Positions 8,403 through 17,843 are shown, counted from the first letter of the stretch. The stretch is 64,000 bases of DNA from UBA8389 sp942493385 (GCA_942493385.1 OW818699.1:558001-622000), one strand, 5' to 3'. The notes: generated by a model from the sequence alone, not told the origin. Numbers and translations: made by a program.

Positions 8403-9809
8403 ATGACCATCAAAAGGAACTATTCATACGTCCTTTCTCTGCTGATATCAGTTTTGTTTGTCTCTTGTTGGGATAATTTCGAGGAACGAACTTTCTATTC
8501 TGCCAACATTAATAAGTTTAGTTTCGACGCACACGAAAACTGTCCTGGCATTCAGAATTTTATTTTCAACATCAATCAATACCAAGGGGTTGCTGCTGAC
8601 TCCACTACTGGCAATATACAGAACCTTGATTCACTGCCATACGGAAGTACGATCAATGCCTTGTATCCGAAAGTCACATTCCAATCCACCAACGGGAACA
8701 TCTACATCAACGATTCCTTGTGGGAAGATGGTGACTCCATCGATTTCACCAGTCCTGTAGTTATTAAGAATACCTCTTACGACGGGCTTTACACCAAGTC
8801 GTATACCGTAACAATCAATGTGCATCAGGTAGATCCAGACTCCATGAGTCTTGAGCCAACCACTTCTGCTTTGCCTTCTACTGCTTCTGCCAATAAGGTC
8901 ATTGAATCAAATGGGGCTCTGCTTGATTATGTACCTGCTATTGGCGGAGGTCTTAATCTGTTTCGTTCTGCCGACACTTGCAAGACTTGGGCCGCTCAGA
9001 TTGTATCTGGCCTTACTGGTGATATGAACATTCAATCGCTTTGCACGTTTGGATCAAAGTTTTACGTCACTTCTAAAAGCCACCTTTCCTACCGTTCGGA
9101 CGATGGCTTGACTTGGTCTGTCCTAAGCCCGATGACTAGTAGTGGTGCAGTAACTGTACTTACTTTGTACGGTGAAATCAGTAAAAAATACATCAACGAT
9201 CCCGAACCGTCGGCTTTGATCGGAATGCTCAAAACTGCCGCTGGGGATATCTATTTTGGGAGAAGCACGGATGGTATCAACTGGACCATCGGCTCCAAAG
9301 TCCCTGCAAATTTTCCGTTTACGGAATATTCGTTGATTAAAAGTGCGACCGTAACAAACGTTCAGTTCTATACCATAGCTGGTGGAATGAATGTCTCGGG
9401 TGAACAGAGTGCCAGTGTTTGGTCTACAGAAGACGGAAGAAGTTGGATTTCAGTGAATGACGGAAGTCTTACTTTGAATACCTTGCCTAAAAGGATAAAT
9501 GCAGCCCTTTTCCGTTACGACGGTTATCTGGTCAGCTTTGGTGGGCAGGATGCGGCTGGGAATTTGTATAAGGACTTGTATGTTTCTCCGGATCATGGGA
9601 AAACCTGGAAGGATGCTGATGACAACTGGGCTTTCTTGAAAATGGACAGTGGATTGGCTGGGGCTGGTATATATGTACAACATATTCCAGATTTGGTATA
9701 CGATAAAGACAGGGAGATTATCTGGATTCTTGGTGGAACCCGTTCGGACGGTGCATCCTCCACCATTTGGAAAGGCTACCTGAATAAAATGGTTTTTGCC
9801 CGCCGGTAA
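8403..9809 (+). CDS. DUF6242-type lipoprotein with Asp-box repeats
   Basis: A predicted surface or periplasmic lipoprotein of 468 residues. The signal peptide ends in a lipobox with C22 (SVLFVSC). The N-terminal third is a beta-rich domain with the look of DUF6242. The rest contains at least five Asp-box-like motifs of the type S-x-D-x-G-x-T/S-W (SDDGLTW, STDGINW, TEDGRSW, SPDHGKTW and a degenerate one), the hallmark of sialidase-like beta-propellers. No catalytic arginine triad is apparent, so binding rather than hydrolysis is more likely. It sits just upstream of DUF6089-uppS-bamA; its role is unknown. Confidence 0.75.
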   Translation: MTIKRNYSYVLSLLISVLFVSCWDNFEERTFYSANINKFSFDAHENCPGIQNFIFNINQYQGVAADSTTGNIQNLDSLPYGSTINALYPKVTFQSTNGNIYINDSLWEDGDSIDFTSPVVIKNTSYDGLYTKSYTVTINVHQVDPDSMSLEPTTSALPSTASANKVIESNGALLDYVPAIGGGLNLFRSADTCKTWAAQIVSGLTGDMNIQSLCTFGSKFYVTSKSHLSYRSDDGLTWSVLSPMTSSGAVTVLTLYGEISKKYINDPEPSALIGMLKTAAGDIYFGRSTDGINWTIGSKVPANFPFTEYSLIKSATVTNVQFYTIAGGMNVSGEQSASVWSTEDGRSWISVNDGSLTLNTLPKRINAALFRYDGYLVSFGGQDAAGNLYKDLYVSPDHGKTWKDADDNWAFLKMDSGLAGAGIYVQHIPDLVYDKDREIIWILGGTRSDGASSTIWKGYLNKMVFARR

Positions 9810-9875
9810 CGGTTTAAGGCAAAAAATACTTAAAGTTGTTTTTTAGCGTTTATTCCTGATAAAGACAATGTACGC

Positions 9876-10565
9876 ATGAAACGACTCATACAGACAATTC
9901 TGATATCGGTACTCCTTTTCTTGCCAGCGGGCATGAAAGGTCAGGCTTATCGCATGGAGCTGGGTTTGTTGGGTGGTGCTTCTTCCTACATGGGGGATGC
10001 CAATTCCGCGAAACCTGTGATGAATGAACAGGCTGCATTTGGTTTGATCGGTCGATACAACCTAAATGGTAGCATGGCTTTGAAAGCCAATGTACTGTCA
10101 GGTGGAATTGCCGGTTCGACAATAGGTGATGCCAACGCTTACCTCAACGGTGAAGAGCTTCAGTTCAATCGCCGCTTTGTGGATGCAGGAATTCAGTTTG
10201 AACTTGGGTTTTACCAATATGGTGTCCCTGGATATAGGGCAGGTTCGAGCAGCATTTGCCCCTATATTTCTGCCGGCTTGGGTTTTACCGGCTATTCGTC
10301 GGATAAAACAAGGCTTTGTGCGAACATCCCTTTCGGAGTAGGCGTCAAGGTTAAAGTGATGCCACGGCTGAATTTCGGTTGTGAATGGTCTTTTAGAAAG
10401 ACGCTTGCCGATGACCTGGATTACGCCAACTCAACAACCGCATTTCAGCTCAACAACAACTGGGCAGGAACCGGAACATGGAATAAAAACAAAGACTGGT
10501 ATTCAGTCTTGATGCTATATGTCACGCTAGACCTGTATGGTACAGGTCCCGATTGTTACAAATGA
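9876..10565 (+). CDS. DUF6089-type outer-membrane beta-barrel protein
   Basis: A 229-residue exported protein with signal peptide MKRLIQTILISVLLFLPAGMKGQAY and about eight amphipathic strands. The opening MELGLLGGASSYMGDAN is typical of the DUF6089 family in Bacteroidales. Two cysteines (SSICPYIS and TRLCANIP) could form a disulfide, and another is near the end (GPDCYK). The stop overlaps the uppS start as ATGA, so the two are translationally coupled. Function is unknown; placement directly before uppS and bamA suggests an envelope role. Confidence 0.8.
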   Translation: MKRLIQTILISVLLFLPAGMKGQAYRMELGLLGGASSYMGDANSAKPVMNEQAAFGLIGRYNLNGSMALKANVLSGGIAGSTIGDANAYLNGEELQFNRRFVDAGIQFELGFYQYGVPGYRAGSSSICPYISAGLGFTGYSSDKTRLCANIPFGVGVKVKVMPRLNFGCEWSFRKTLADDLDYANSTTAFQLNNNWAGTGTWNKNKDWYSVLMLYVTLDLYGTGPDCYK

Positions 10566-11311
10566 TTATGTCCTATCTCGAGAAAATAGATAAAACAAGG
10601 GTTCCCAAGCACGTTGCCATCATTATGGACGGAAACGGGCGTTGGGCTAAAAGCATAGGCCGGGAACGAGCATATGGCCACATGGAAGGCGTTGCTTCCG
10701 TGCGTCAAGTTGTTGAAGCAGCCCGTGAATGTGGCATTTCCTACTTGACCCTTTATACTTTTTCTACGGAGAACTGGAACCGTCCTGAGTCTGAGGTTAT
10801 TGGCCTGATGGATCTGATGATGCAGTCAATTGAGCATGAAACGCCCGATTTGATCAAATTCGGTGTCAGTCTACAGATTATTGGCGAAATGAATCGACTT
10901 CCTGAGCAATTGCAAGAACGCGCTTCAAAATGCATCCGCGAAACAGCAGGAGGAGAAGCGTTGACACTGATATTGGCACTGAGCTACTCATCCCGTTGGG
11001 AAATCTTAGAGGCGATCAAGGCCATTTCACACGATGTAAAGGCTGGAAAATTCACCGAGAACGACATTGATGTGGACCTTTTCAACAATTACCTAACTAC
11101 CAAAAATTACCCCGAACCGGATTTGCTCATTCGTACCGGAGGCGAGTTGCGCATCAGCAATTTCCTTATGTGGCAGCTTTCCTATTCGGAGCTTTATTTC
11201 TCTGAAATTCCCTGGCCCATTTTTCGTAAAGAAGAATTATGGGAAGCAATATATAGCTTTCAGAACCGTGAAAGGCGGTTTGGCCAGACCAGTGAACAAG
11301 TCCAAAAATAG
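10562..11311 (+). CDS. uppS: Isoprenyl transferase (undecaprenyl diphosphate synthase)
   Basis: Makes the C55 lipid carrier used for peptidoglycan and surface polysaccharide by cis-condensation of isopentenyl diphosphate. MDGNGRWAK with catalytic D23 is at 22-30, and the C-terminal signature RTGGELRISNFLMWQLSYSE binds the substrate. The ATG at 10562 overlaps the DUF6089 stop by 4 bases; a second ATG at 10568 is also possible, and an upstream TTG at 10553 is less likely. Length is 249 residues. bamA begins 16 bases after the stop. Confidence 0.96.
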   Translation: MIMSYLEKIDKTRVPKHVAIIMDGNGRWAKSIGRERAYGHMEGVASVRQVVEAARECGISYLTLYTFSTENWNRPESEVIGLMDLMMQSIEHETPDLIKFGVSLQIIGEMNRLPEQLQERASKCIRETAGGEALTLILALSYSSRWEILEAIKAISHDVKAGKFTENDIDVDLFNNYLTTKNYPEPDLLIRTGGELRISNFLMWQLSYSELYFSEIPWPIFRKEELWEAIYSFQNRERRFGQTSEQVQK

Positions 11312-11327
11312 ACAATCCCGAGATTAT

Positions 11328-13964
11328 ATGATGTTTAGAAAAACCGTTGCTTCCTTCTTTGCTTTGTGCGCGTTGACCCTTTTTCTGCAGAAGGCAGAAG
11401 CAGCTACGACCGAAGACAAGCTGCCCGAAATATTTTATGCCACACCCAGAGAATACAAGATTGCAGACATCGCGGTCACTGGAATGGATAATTATGAGGA
11501 CTATGTGCTCATCGGATTGTCCAACCTGAGTGTTGGCCAGGTTATCAAGGTTCCTGGAGATGAAATTACCGAAGCTCTGAAACGCTATTGGAAGCACGGT
11601 TTGTTTTCGGATGTAAAGATTTTGGCAACCAAGATTCAAGGCAGTCAGATTTGGCTTGAAATCCAGTTGAAACCTCGTCCGCAGATTTCATCCATAAAAT
11701 ACAGCGGTATTAAGAAATCCGACAAGGATGACCTTGAAAACAGCATCGGCCTGACCGTCGGAAATCAAATTACTCCAAACATTGCTGACAAGGCCAAAGT
11801 GCTGATAAAAAGGCATTACGACGAAAAAGGGTTCAAGAATGCCGAAGTGGACATCCTACAAAAGGAAGATCCTGCCGATAAGAGCAAGGTCATTGTCGAA
11901 GTCAATATCGATCGAAAGGATAAAATCAAGATCAATCAGATCATTTTTGACGGTAACGTAGCATTTTCCGATTCCAAGGCTGCCCGTGCCATGAAGAAAA
12001 CCAAACAGAAAGGCAAGATTGAGAATATTTTCAGCAGCAAGAAGTTTGTTGAATCCGAATATGAAAAAGATAAGGCATTGCTTATACAGAAGTACAATGA
12101 ATTTGGTTATCGAGACGCCATCATCTTGGAGGATACGGTTTATCGTTTCGATGAAAAGTCAGTAAATGTCTACCTAAAGATTAGTGAAGGCAAGCAATAC
12201 TTCTTCAGGAATATCGACTGGGTTGGAAACACCGTATATCCAGCCTCAGAACTAAACCGCACCCTGCAAATTACCAAAGGCGATATCTATAACCAGAAGC
12301 GTCTTGACGAACGGTTGAAAACTTCACAGAATGAAGATGCAGTCACCAATTTGTACATGGACAATGGTTACCTCTTTTTTCAAGTTGATCCTGTTGAAGT
12401 TCGTGTAGAAGGTGATTCCATCGACCTTGAGATGCGCATTCGTGAAGATCGTCAGGCCACCATCAGTCGTGTAAACATCACTGGGAACGACCGTCTGTAT
12501 GAAAACGTCGTGCGTCGTGAACTTCGCATCAAACCAGGCGCATTGTTCAACAAATCAGCTTTGATGCGTTCTGCCCGTGAGATCCAACAGATGGGCCATT
12601 TCGACCCCGAAAAGATGGGCCTGGATCCGGTGCCAGATTATGAAGCAGGTACGGTAGATATCAACTTAAACCTGACCCCCAAGAACAACGACCAGATAGA
12701 ATTTTCTGCCGGTTGGGGTTCTACCGGTATTGTCGGATCGGTCAGCCTGAAATTCACTAACTTCTCCATTCGAAACCTACTCAACCTTGGGACCTATAAA
12801 ATCCTTCCACAAGGAGACGGTGAAACATTTTCAATTACTGGTCGCTCCAATGGTGATTATTACAGTTCCTACAGTTTTTCCTTCCTCGAACCATGGCTGG
12901 GTGGCAAACGCCCGAATTCATTCTCGTTCTCAGGGTATTATTCCCATCAGAGCGATGTGAGCTCCCGTTACTACAGCAACTACAGCAACATGTACAACAA
13001 CTATAATTACTATGGAGGTGGCTATGGCGGTGGAAGTTATGGTAGTAGTGGCTATGGCGGCAACAGTTACGGTGGTGGAAACAGCTCCTATATGTACGAG
13101 CTTGACCCGGATAAATACCTCAAGATGTGGGGTTTGTCAATGGGTCTTGGTGGTCGTTTAACCTGGCCGGACGACTATTTCCAACTTTACGGAGAGTTGT
13201 CCTATCAACATTACAGCTTGCAGAACTGGAGCTATTTCGTGATCAGCAATGGCAGAAGCAACGATTTAAGCCTTTCAATGACTTTATCAAGAAATACGAC
13301 GGACAATCCATTGTATCCTCGTTTCGGCTCTAATTTCACATTATCAGCTCAGTCGACTCTGCCCTATTCGCTTTTTGGTAAAAACACCACGGCCGATTAC
13401 AAGCAAATGGTTGATAACAAGCAGTATGAACAGCTATACAAGTGGATTGAATACTATAAGATCAAATTTAAGAGTAAAACCTACACACCACTTTCCGCCA
13501 ATCGCAAGTTGGTTCTGATGACCCGCTTTGACCTAGGGTATCTAGGCTCTTTCAACGAATACAAGCTTTCTCCCTTCGGTATGTTCTACCTCGGAGGTGA
13601 CGGAACCACAGGCTACAGCAGCACCTATACGTATGAAACCATGGCATTGCGCGGTTATGAAAACGGTGCCTTGGGGACCAATTACATTTACGAACGCGTA
13701 GGCATGGAGCTTCGTTATCCGTTGATGATGGAAACCTCCACCACGATTTACGGTTTGGCGTTTGTAGAAGCTGGTAATGGTTGGAGCAAACCCAAAATGT
13801 GGAGTCCCTTTGACTTGAAACGTTCAGCGGGTTTGGGTGTTCGCATCTTCCTGCCCATGGTTGGGCTGATGGGGATTGACTGGGCCTACGGATTTGATAA
13901 GGTTCAGGGACAATCCACACCTAGCGGAAGCCAGTTTCACTTCATCATTGGACAAGAGTTTTAA
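11328..13964 (+). CDS. bamA: Outer-membrane protein assembly factor BamA
   Basis: The central Omp85 protein that folds and inserts barrels into the outer membrane. Counted from the ATG at 11328 (878 residues) it has a signal peptide ending near KAEA, five POTRA-like repeats up to about residue 430, and a 16-strand barrel ending in F (HFIIGQEF). ALRGYENGALG near residue 770 is the conserved LRGY loop. A glycine/tyrosine/serine-rich loop of about 40 residues (about 545-590) interrupts the barrel. A frame begins at 11268 inside uppS, but the signal peptide supports 11328 or 11331. Confidence 0.95.
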   Translation: MMFRKTVASFFALCALTLFLQKAEAATTEDKLPEIFYATPREYKIADIAVTGMDNYEDYVLIGLSNLSVGQVIKVPGDEITEALKRYWKHGLFSDVKILATKIQGSQIWLEIQLKPRPQISSIKYSGIKKSDKDDLENSIGLTVGNQITPNIADKAKVLIKRHYDEKGFKNAEVDILQKEDPADKSKVIVEVNIDRKDKIKINQIIFDGNVAFSDSKAARAMKKTKQKGKIENIFSSKKFVESEYEKDKALLIQKYNEFGYRDAIILEDTVYRFDEKSVNVYLKISEGKQYFFRNIDWVGNTVYPASELNRTLQITKGDIYNQKRLDERLKTSQNEDAVTNLYMDNGYLFFQVDPVEVRVEGDSIDLEMRIREDRQATISRVNITGNDRLYENVVRRELRIKPGALFNKSALMRSAREIQQMGHFDPEKMGLDPVPDYEAGTVDINLNLTPKNNDQIEFSAGWGSTGIVGSVSLKFTNFSIRNLLNLGTYKILPQGDGETFSITGRSNGDYYSSYSFSFLEPWLGGKRPNSFSFSGYYSHQSDVSSRYYSNYSNMYNNYNYYGGGYGGGSYGSSGYGGNSYGGGNSSYMYELDPDKYLKMWGLSMGLGGRLTWPDDYFQLYGELSYQHYSLQNWSYFVISNGRSNDLSLSMTLSRNTTDNPLYPRFGSNFTLSAQSTLPYSLFGKNTTADYKQMVDNKQYEQLYKWIEYYKIKFKSKTYTPLSANRKLVLMTRFDLGYLGSFNEYKLSPFGMFYLGGDGTTGYSSTYTYETMALRGYENGALGTNYIYERVGMELRYPLMMETSTTIYGLAFVEAGNGWSKPKMWSPFDLKRSAGLGVRIFLPMVGLMGIDWAYGFDKVQGQSTPSGSQFHFIIGQEF

Positions 13965-14001
13965 AATTTGTAAAAACGTTACAAAAAGATTGTTAACATA
14001 A

Positions 14002-14032
14002 TTTTACAGTTAATTATTTTGTCGTACTTTTG
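14002..14032 (+). promoter_or_regulatory. Promoter of the ompH/skp pair
   Basis: TTTT at 14002-14005, a 19-base spacer, and TACTTTTG at 14025-14032 (exact -7). The predicted leader is about 20 bases to the ATG at 14060. Confidence 0.6.
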
Positions 14033-14059
14033 ATTTATTGACAATCAATATTTAAAGCT

Positions 14060-14569
14060 ATGAAAAAAGCAGTGTTCATTTTCGTTGCAATTTTGATGAC
14101 CAGTTTGACCGCTTTCTCCCAGAAAATCGCACTGGTCGATATGGAATACATCTTGAAGAAAATTCCCGCTTATGAAATGGCCAACGAGCAGTTGGGGCAG
14201 GTTTCCAAGAAATGGCAAGCCGAAGTGGATGTTCTCACCAAGGAGGCAAAAGATCTTTATACCAAATACCAGTCTGAAATGGTCTACCTTTCTGACGATC
14301 TCAAAGCCAAACGTGAAGCTGAAATCTTAGCCAAGGAAAAAGCTGCCGCTGAACTCAAGAAAACTTATTTCGGTACAGAAGGTGAACTTTACAAGAAACG
14401 TCAAAGTTTACTTACTCCAATTCAGGATGAGATCTACAACGCTATCAAGGCTTTATCCGAAGAAAAAGGATACTCGCTCATTCTCGATCGTGCCTCCGGT
14501 GAAAACATAATTTTTGCTTCCCCCAAAATGGATATCAGCGACGAGGTGTTGCAAAAATTAGGATATTAA
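14060..14569 (+). CDS. OmpH/Skp-family periplasmic chaperone, first copy
   Basis: A predicted periplasmic holdase that escorts unfolded outer-membrane proteins to BamA. The 169 residues have a signal peptide (cleavage after TAFSQ), a short beta segment KIALVDMEYILKKIPAY, then a long charged coiled coil (about 40-120) and a C-terminal strand region GYSLILDRASGENIIFA, as in Skp. It has its own promoter after bamA and is followed by a second copy 51 bases later. Confidence 0.9.
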   Translation: MKKAVFIFVAILMTSLTAFSQKIALVDMEYILKKIPAYEMANEQLGQVSKKWQAEVDVLTKEAKDLYTKYQSEMVYLSDDLKAKREAEILAKEKAAAELKKTYFGTEGELYKKRQSLLTPIQDEIYNAIKALSEEKGYSLILDRASGENIIFASPKMDISDEVLQKLGY

Positions 14570-14573
14570 TCGG

Positions 14574-14581
14574 TATATTTG
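14574..14581 (+). promoter_or_regulatory. -7-like element between the two ompH genes
   Basis: TATATTTG is an exact TAnnTTTG 40 bases before the second ompH start, without a clear -33 box. It may give extra transcription of the second copy. Confidence 0.3.
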
Positions 14582-14620
14582 CGCCCAAAATAAAGAAATT
14601 CAACAATAAATATAGAAAAA

Positions 14621-15133
14621 ATGACCAAAAAACTCTTCATTGCGATAGCCTTGATTTTGCCTCTGACAGCTTTTGCCCAGGACCTTAAGTTTGGCTACTT
14701 CAATCGTGCCGAAATTTTTCAAGCCATGCCTGAAACTGTTGCTGCCACCAAAAAGCTGGACGAAATATCCAAGAATTACGAAACCGAACTGATGAAAATG
14801 CAGGAAGAATATCAGAAGAAAGGTTCTGATTTCGTTGCAGCCAAGGATAGCCTTCCCGAAGCCATAAAAGTGCGTCGTATGACCGAAATCCAAGATTTGG
14901 AACAACGTCTGCAATCCTTTTATACCGATTCACAAACCGAAATAAAAAAGACCCAACAAGACTTGATTATTCCCATCAATACCAAGTTGATGAATGCAGT
15001 GAAAACGGTTGGCCAGGATCAGGGATTCGTTTACATCTTTGATACTTCCGCCAATGCAGGTCTCATGTACTGGTCTGTCGACAAGTGTGTGGATGTTACC
15101 AATCTGGTACGCGCCAAGCTCAATTTAAAATAG
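14621..15133 (+). CDS. OmpH/Skp-family periplasmic chaperone, second copy
   Basis: A paralogue of the preceding gene with the same layout: signal peptide ending LTAFAQ, start strand LKFGYFNRAEIFQAMPE, a coiled coil (about 40-125) and the C-terminal QGFVYIFDTSANAGLMYW. The sequence is clearly diverged from the first copy, so it is an old duplication rather than a recent one. Both are expected to deliver barrel proteins to BamA. A terminator follows before murI. Confidence 0.9.
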   Translation: MTKKLFIAIALILPLTAFAQDLKFGYFNRAEIFQAMPETVAATKKLDEISKNYETELMKMQEEYQKKGSDFVAAKDSLPEAIKVRRMTEIQDLEQRLQSFYTDSQTEIKKTQQDLIIPINTKLMNAVKTVGQDQGFVYIFDTSANAGLMYWSVDKCVDVTNLVRAKLNLK

Positions 15134-15147
15134 GATATTTTGATTTG

Positions 15148-15184
15148 AAAGAAAGGATGGTTCTGAATCATCCTTTCTTTGTTT
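15148..15184 (+). terminator. Terminator after the ompH pair
   Basis: AAAGAAAGGATG (15148-15159) pairs perfectly with CATCCTTTCTTT (15169-15180) around a 9-base loop, followed by a short T-rich stretch. murI starts only 20 bases later, so some read-through is probably needed. Confidence 0.7.
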
Positions 15185-15203
15185 TCAGTCAAAATTTATA
15201 ACC

Positions 15204-16034
15204 ATGAATATCAAGCCAGGACCTATTGGTGTTTTTGATTCCGGTTACGGAGGTTTGACCATACTTGAGGAGTTTCAAAAAAAGCTTCCTGAATACGATT
15301 ACCTCTATCTGGGAGATAATGCCCGTGCACCTTACGGAAATCGTTCATTCGATTTGGTATACGAATTTACACGGCAGGCAGTACGATATTTATTCGATCA
15401 GGGATGCCAACTGGTAATCTTAGCTTGCAACACCGCTTCTGCAAAAGCCCTGAGAACCATTCAGCAAGTGGATCTGCCAACGCTAGACCCCAATCGTAGG
15501 GTCTTGGGTATCTTGAGACCAACTGTCGAAGCCTTAGGCACTCTGACGCATTCTCGACATGTCGGTTTGATTGGAACACGAGGAACCATACAGTCGGGTT
15601 CCTATCCCATCGAAATCACCAAATTATTCCCCGATATTGTCATTACCGGTGAATCATGCCCCATGTGGGTCCCTTTGGTCGAAAACGGTGAACATGAATC
15701 CAAAGGCGCTGCGTATTTTGTACAGAAAAACTTGGATCATTTGTTTGAATGCGACCCTGAGATCGATACGTTGATCCTCGGGTGCACACACTACCCCTTA
15801 TTACTGCCGCTTATCCAACGATTCGTTCCAAAAGGGGTACACATCGTTTCTCAAGGCGAATACGTCGCACAGAGCCTTATTGACTACCTGGGAAGGCATC
15901 AAGATCTGGAATCACGTTGCAGTAAAGGTAGACAAGTTCATTATCTGACAACAGAGTCTGTTCAGAAGTTTGAAGAGAACGCAACCATCTTCATCAAAAA
16001 TCGTGTTCGGGCCGAGCACGTTCGTTTGGGCTAA
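15204..16034 (+). CDS. murI: Glutamate racemase
   Basis: Interconverts L- and D-glutamate to supply D-glutamate for peptidoglycan. The two catalytic cysteines are C75 in LACNTAS and C194 in LGCTHYP, and GVFDSGYGGLT at 9-19 is the family N-terminal signature. Length is 276 residues. Its stop overlaps by 4 bases the stop of the convergent RNA methyltransferase gene. Confidence 0.96.
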   Translation: MNIKPGPIGVFDSGYGGLTILEEFQKKLPEYDYLYLGDNARAPYGNRSFDLVYEFTRQAVRYLFDQGCQLVILACNTASAKALRTIQQVDLPTLDPNRRVLGILRPTVEALGTLTHSRHVGLIGTRGTIQSGSYPIEITKLFPDIVITGESCPMWVPLVENGEHESKGAAYFVQKNLDHLFECDPEIDTLILGCTHYPLLLPLIQRFVPKGVHIVSQGEYVAQSLIDYLGRHQDLESRCSKGRQVHYLTTESVQKFEENATIFIKNRVRAEHVRLG

Positions 16035-16822
16035 AAACCCCGCTGCCGCATAGCCTCAAAGGTGAGCACAGCGGTAGATACAGAAACGTTCAGGGAATCA
16101 ATTGCTCCACGCATCGGTATTTTAATCCGCTTATCGGCATTTTCCAGCCAGAAATCGGTAAGTCCATCGGCTTCGGTACCCATAATGATGGCCGATGGGC
16201 CTTTGAAATTGCATTCGTGATACCATTCTGAAGCTTGCAGTTCAGCAGCAAAAGATTGGATTTTCATGGATTTCATCCAATCAAAGCATTCATTTGAGGA
16301 GCAGACGGCCACTGGAACCGTGAAAAGGCAGCCTACGCTGGAACGGATGGCATTTGGATTGTAAAGATCGGTCAGTGGATCACAAATCACTACTGCGTCT
16401 ACTTTGGCGGCATCTGCAGTACGAAGAACAGCACCCAAATTTCCCGGCTTTTCAACCGATTCAAGTACGATTATAAAGGGATTGTCATTCAACTGAAGTT
16501 CCTCGAGGCGGTGTCCCTTAGGTTTTATCAAAGCGATTAGCCCGTCCGAACCCTCCCGATAAGCGACCTTCTCAAATACTGCTTGTGTAAAGGTGATTAT
16601 TTTGGAAGGAGCTATTTGATTCAGCAGTTCAGGGTATTCGCTTTTGGCATAAATCTCGGAACAAACATAAACAACTTCGGGTTCATATCCTGCTTCCAAG
16701 GCCAACCCGATTTCCCTGGCACCTTCCACGACCACCAATCCTTGTTCCCGACGTTCACGTGCTTTGGAAAGCTGCACGATCTGTTTTACTCGGGGATTCT
16801 GTAAACTGGTGATTTGTTCCAT
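16031..16822 (-). CDS. SpoU/TrmH-family RNA 2'-O-methyltransferase
   Basis: A cytoplasmic SPOUT enzyme predicted to methylate a ribose in rRNA or tRNA. The 263 residues have an N-terminal RNA-binding part (SLQNPRVKQIVQLSKARERREQ) and a C-terminal knot with the three motifs VLESVEKPGNLGAVLRTADA (about 137-156), IIMGTEADGL and IKIPMRGAIDSLNVSVSTAV. The exact target nucleotide cannot be read from the sequence. It converges on murI and is divergent from the next methyltransferase gene. Confidence 0.92.
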   Translation of the reverse strand: MEQITSLQNPRVKQIVQLSKARERREQGLVVVEGAREIGLALEAGYEPEVVYVCSEIYAKSEYPELLNQIAPSKIITFTQAVFEKVAYREGSDGLIALIKPKGHRLEELQLNDNPFIIVLESVEKPGNLGAVLRTADAAKVDAVVICDPLTDLYNPNAIRSSVGCLFTVPVAVCSSNECFDWMKSMKIQSFAAELQASEWYHECNFKGPSAIIMGTEADGLTDFWLENADKRIKIPMRGAIDSLNVSVSTAVLTFEAMRQRGF

Positions 16823-16860
16823 GGCTCGATTTTATTGAGGCCTCAAAAGTGCGAAAAGAT

Positions 16861-16891
16861 TTTGAGGTGCCCAAAAAAAACGCTATGTTTG
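16861..16891 (+). promoter_or_regulatory. Consensus promoter of the frameshifted methyltransferase gene
   Basis: TTTG at 16861-16864, a 19-base spacer, and TATGTTTG at 16884-16891: a full match to the Bacteroidota -33/-7 consensus. The predicted leader is about 26 bases. Confidence 0.7.
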
Positions 16892-16923
16892 TCTGATTCC
16901 GCATACCTCCAATATTCCCTTTC

Positions 16924-17822
16924 ATGCTTGAACTTGAACCGACCGGCTGGACCGAATACGAACTCATCGATTCCGGTGGTTTTGAAAAACTCGAACGATT
17001 TGGTAAACAATGCCTCCGTCGCCCTGAGCCTCAGGCTGTCTGGAAAAAAAGCCTGCCTGAGGATGACTGGGATAAAATGCCTCAAGCCTGGTTTAAACGT
17101 GCCAAAGGAAAGGATACTGGAGATTTTGAACGGGGCGAATGGCTTCAGAAACCCTCGATGCCCGGTCAGTGGTTCATGAACTACGATTATAAGGACATGC
17201 ATCTGAAATTTCGTCTGGGCATGACTTCCTTCAAGCATGTCGGCTTGTTTCCGGAACAAGCCTCCAATTGGGATTTCATTTACGATCAAGTTGTATCCAT
17301 GGGTGTTGAAAAACCCCGTGTGCTGAATCTTTTCGCTTATACCGGTGGCGCATCCTTAGCCGCCTGTGCTGCGGCGCCGAAGTCACCCATGTGGATTCCG
17401 TCCGTCAAGTGTTGACCTGGTCCCGTGAGAACATGGAAGCTTCCGGCATGGAAGGCATCCGCTGGATGCTGGAAGATGCTCTCAAGTTTGTACAAAGGGA
17501 GGTGAAACGTGGCAAGAGTTACGAAGGAATCATCCTGGATCCTCCCGCATATGGACGTGGCCCCGACGGGGAAAAATGGGTATTGGAAGAAAGCATCTCT
17601 CCACTCATGGAAGCGTGCAGTCAATTGCTTGATCCCAAGCACGGTTTTCTGATTCTGAATTTATATTCCATGGGCTTCTCAGCAGTAATTGCCAGCAATT
17701 TGCTAAAATCGTATTTCCCTCAAGCCCATTCCATTGAATATGGTGAGCTTATCGTACCGGACCGATCTGGTAATAAGTTGCCGCTCAGTGTTTTTGCACG
17801 TTTTTCAACAAATAATAGTTAA
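16924..17822 (+). pseudogene. Class I SAM-dependent methyltransferase, split by a -1 frameshift
   Basis: Two overlapping frames (16924-17415 and 17391-17822) together make one RlmI/COG1092-like methyltransferase. The first carries the N-terminal part and the start of the SAM site (RVLNLFAYTGGASLAACA). The second continues with motifs VDSVRQVLTWSRENM and LDPPAYGRGPDGEKW. One base appears to be missing near 17370-17376: adding one there would read ...AACAAGAEVTHVDSV and give exactly 300 codons, about 299 residues. The promoter is a consensus match. Family members modify rRNA bases. It could be a genuine recent lesion, a programmed shift or a sequencing error. Confidence 0.8.
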
Positions 17823-17843
17823 ATCACCAAACTCAAAACTAGA

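Noticed and set aside
13000..13100. GGY/GGS repeats taken as a DNA tandem repeat or CRISPR-like array
   Set aside because: The pattern is in frame within bamA and encodes a low-complexity loop; there are no regular repeat-spacer units.
17391..17822. Second half of the methyltransferase as an independent gene
   Set aside because: It starts inside the SAM-binding motif and lacks the N-terminal domain; adding one base joins it to the upstream frame.
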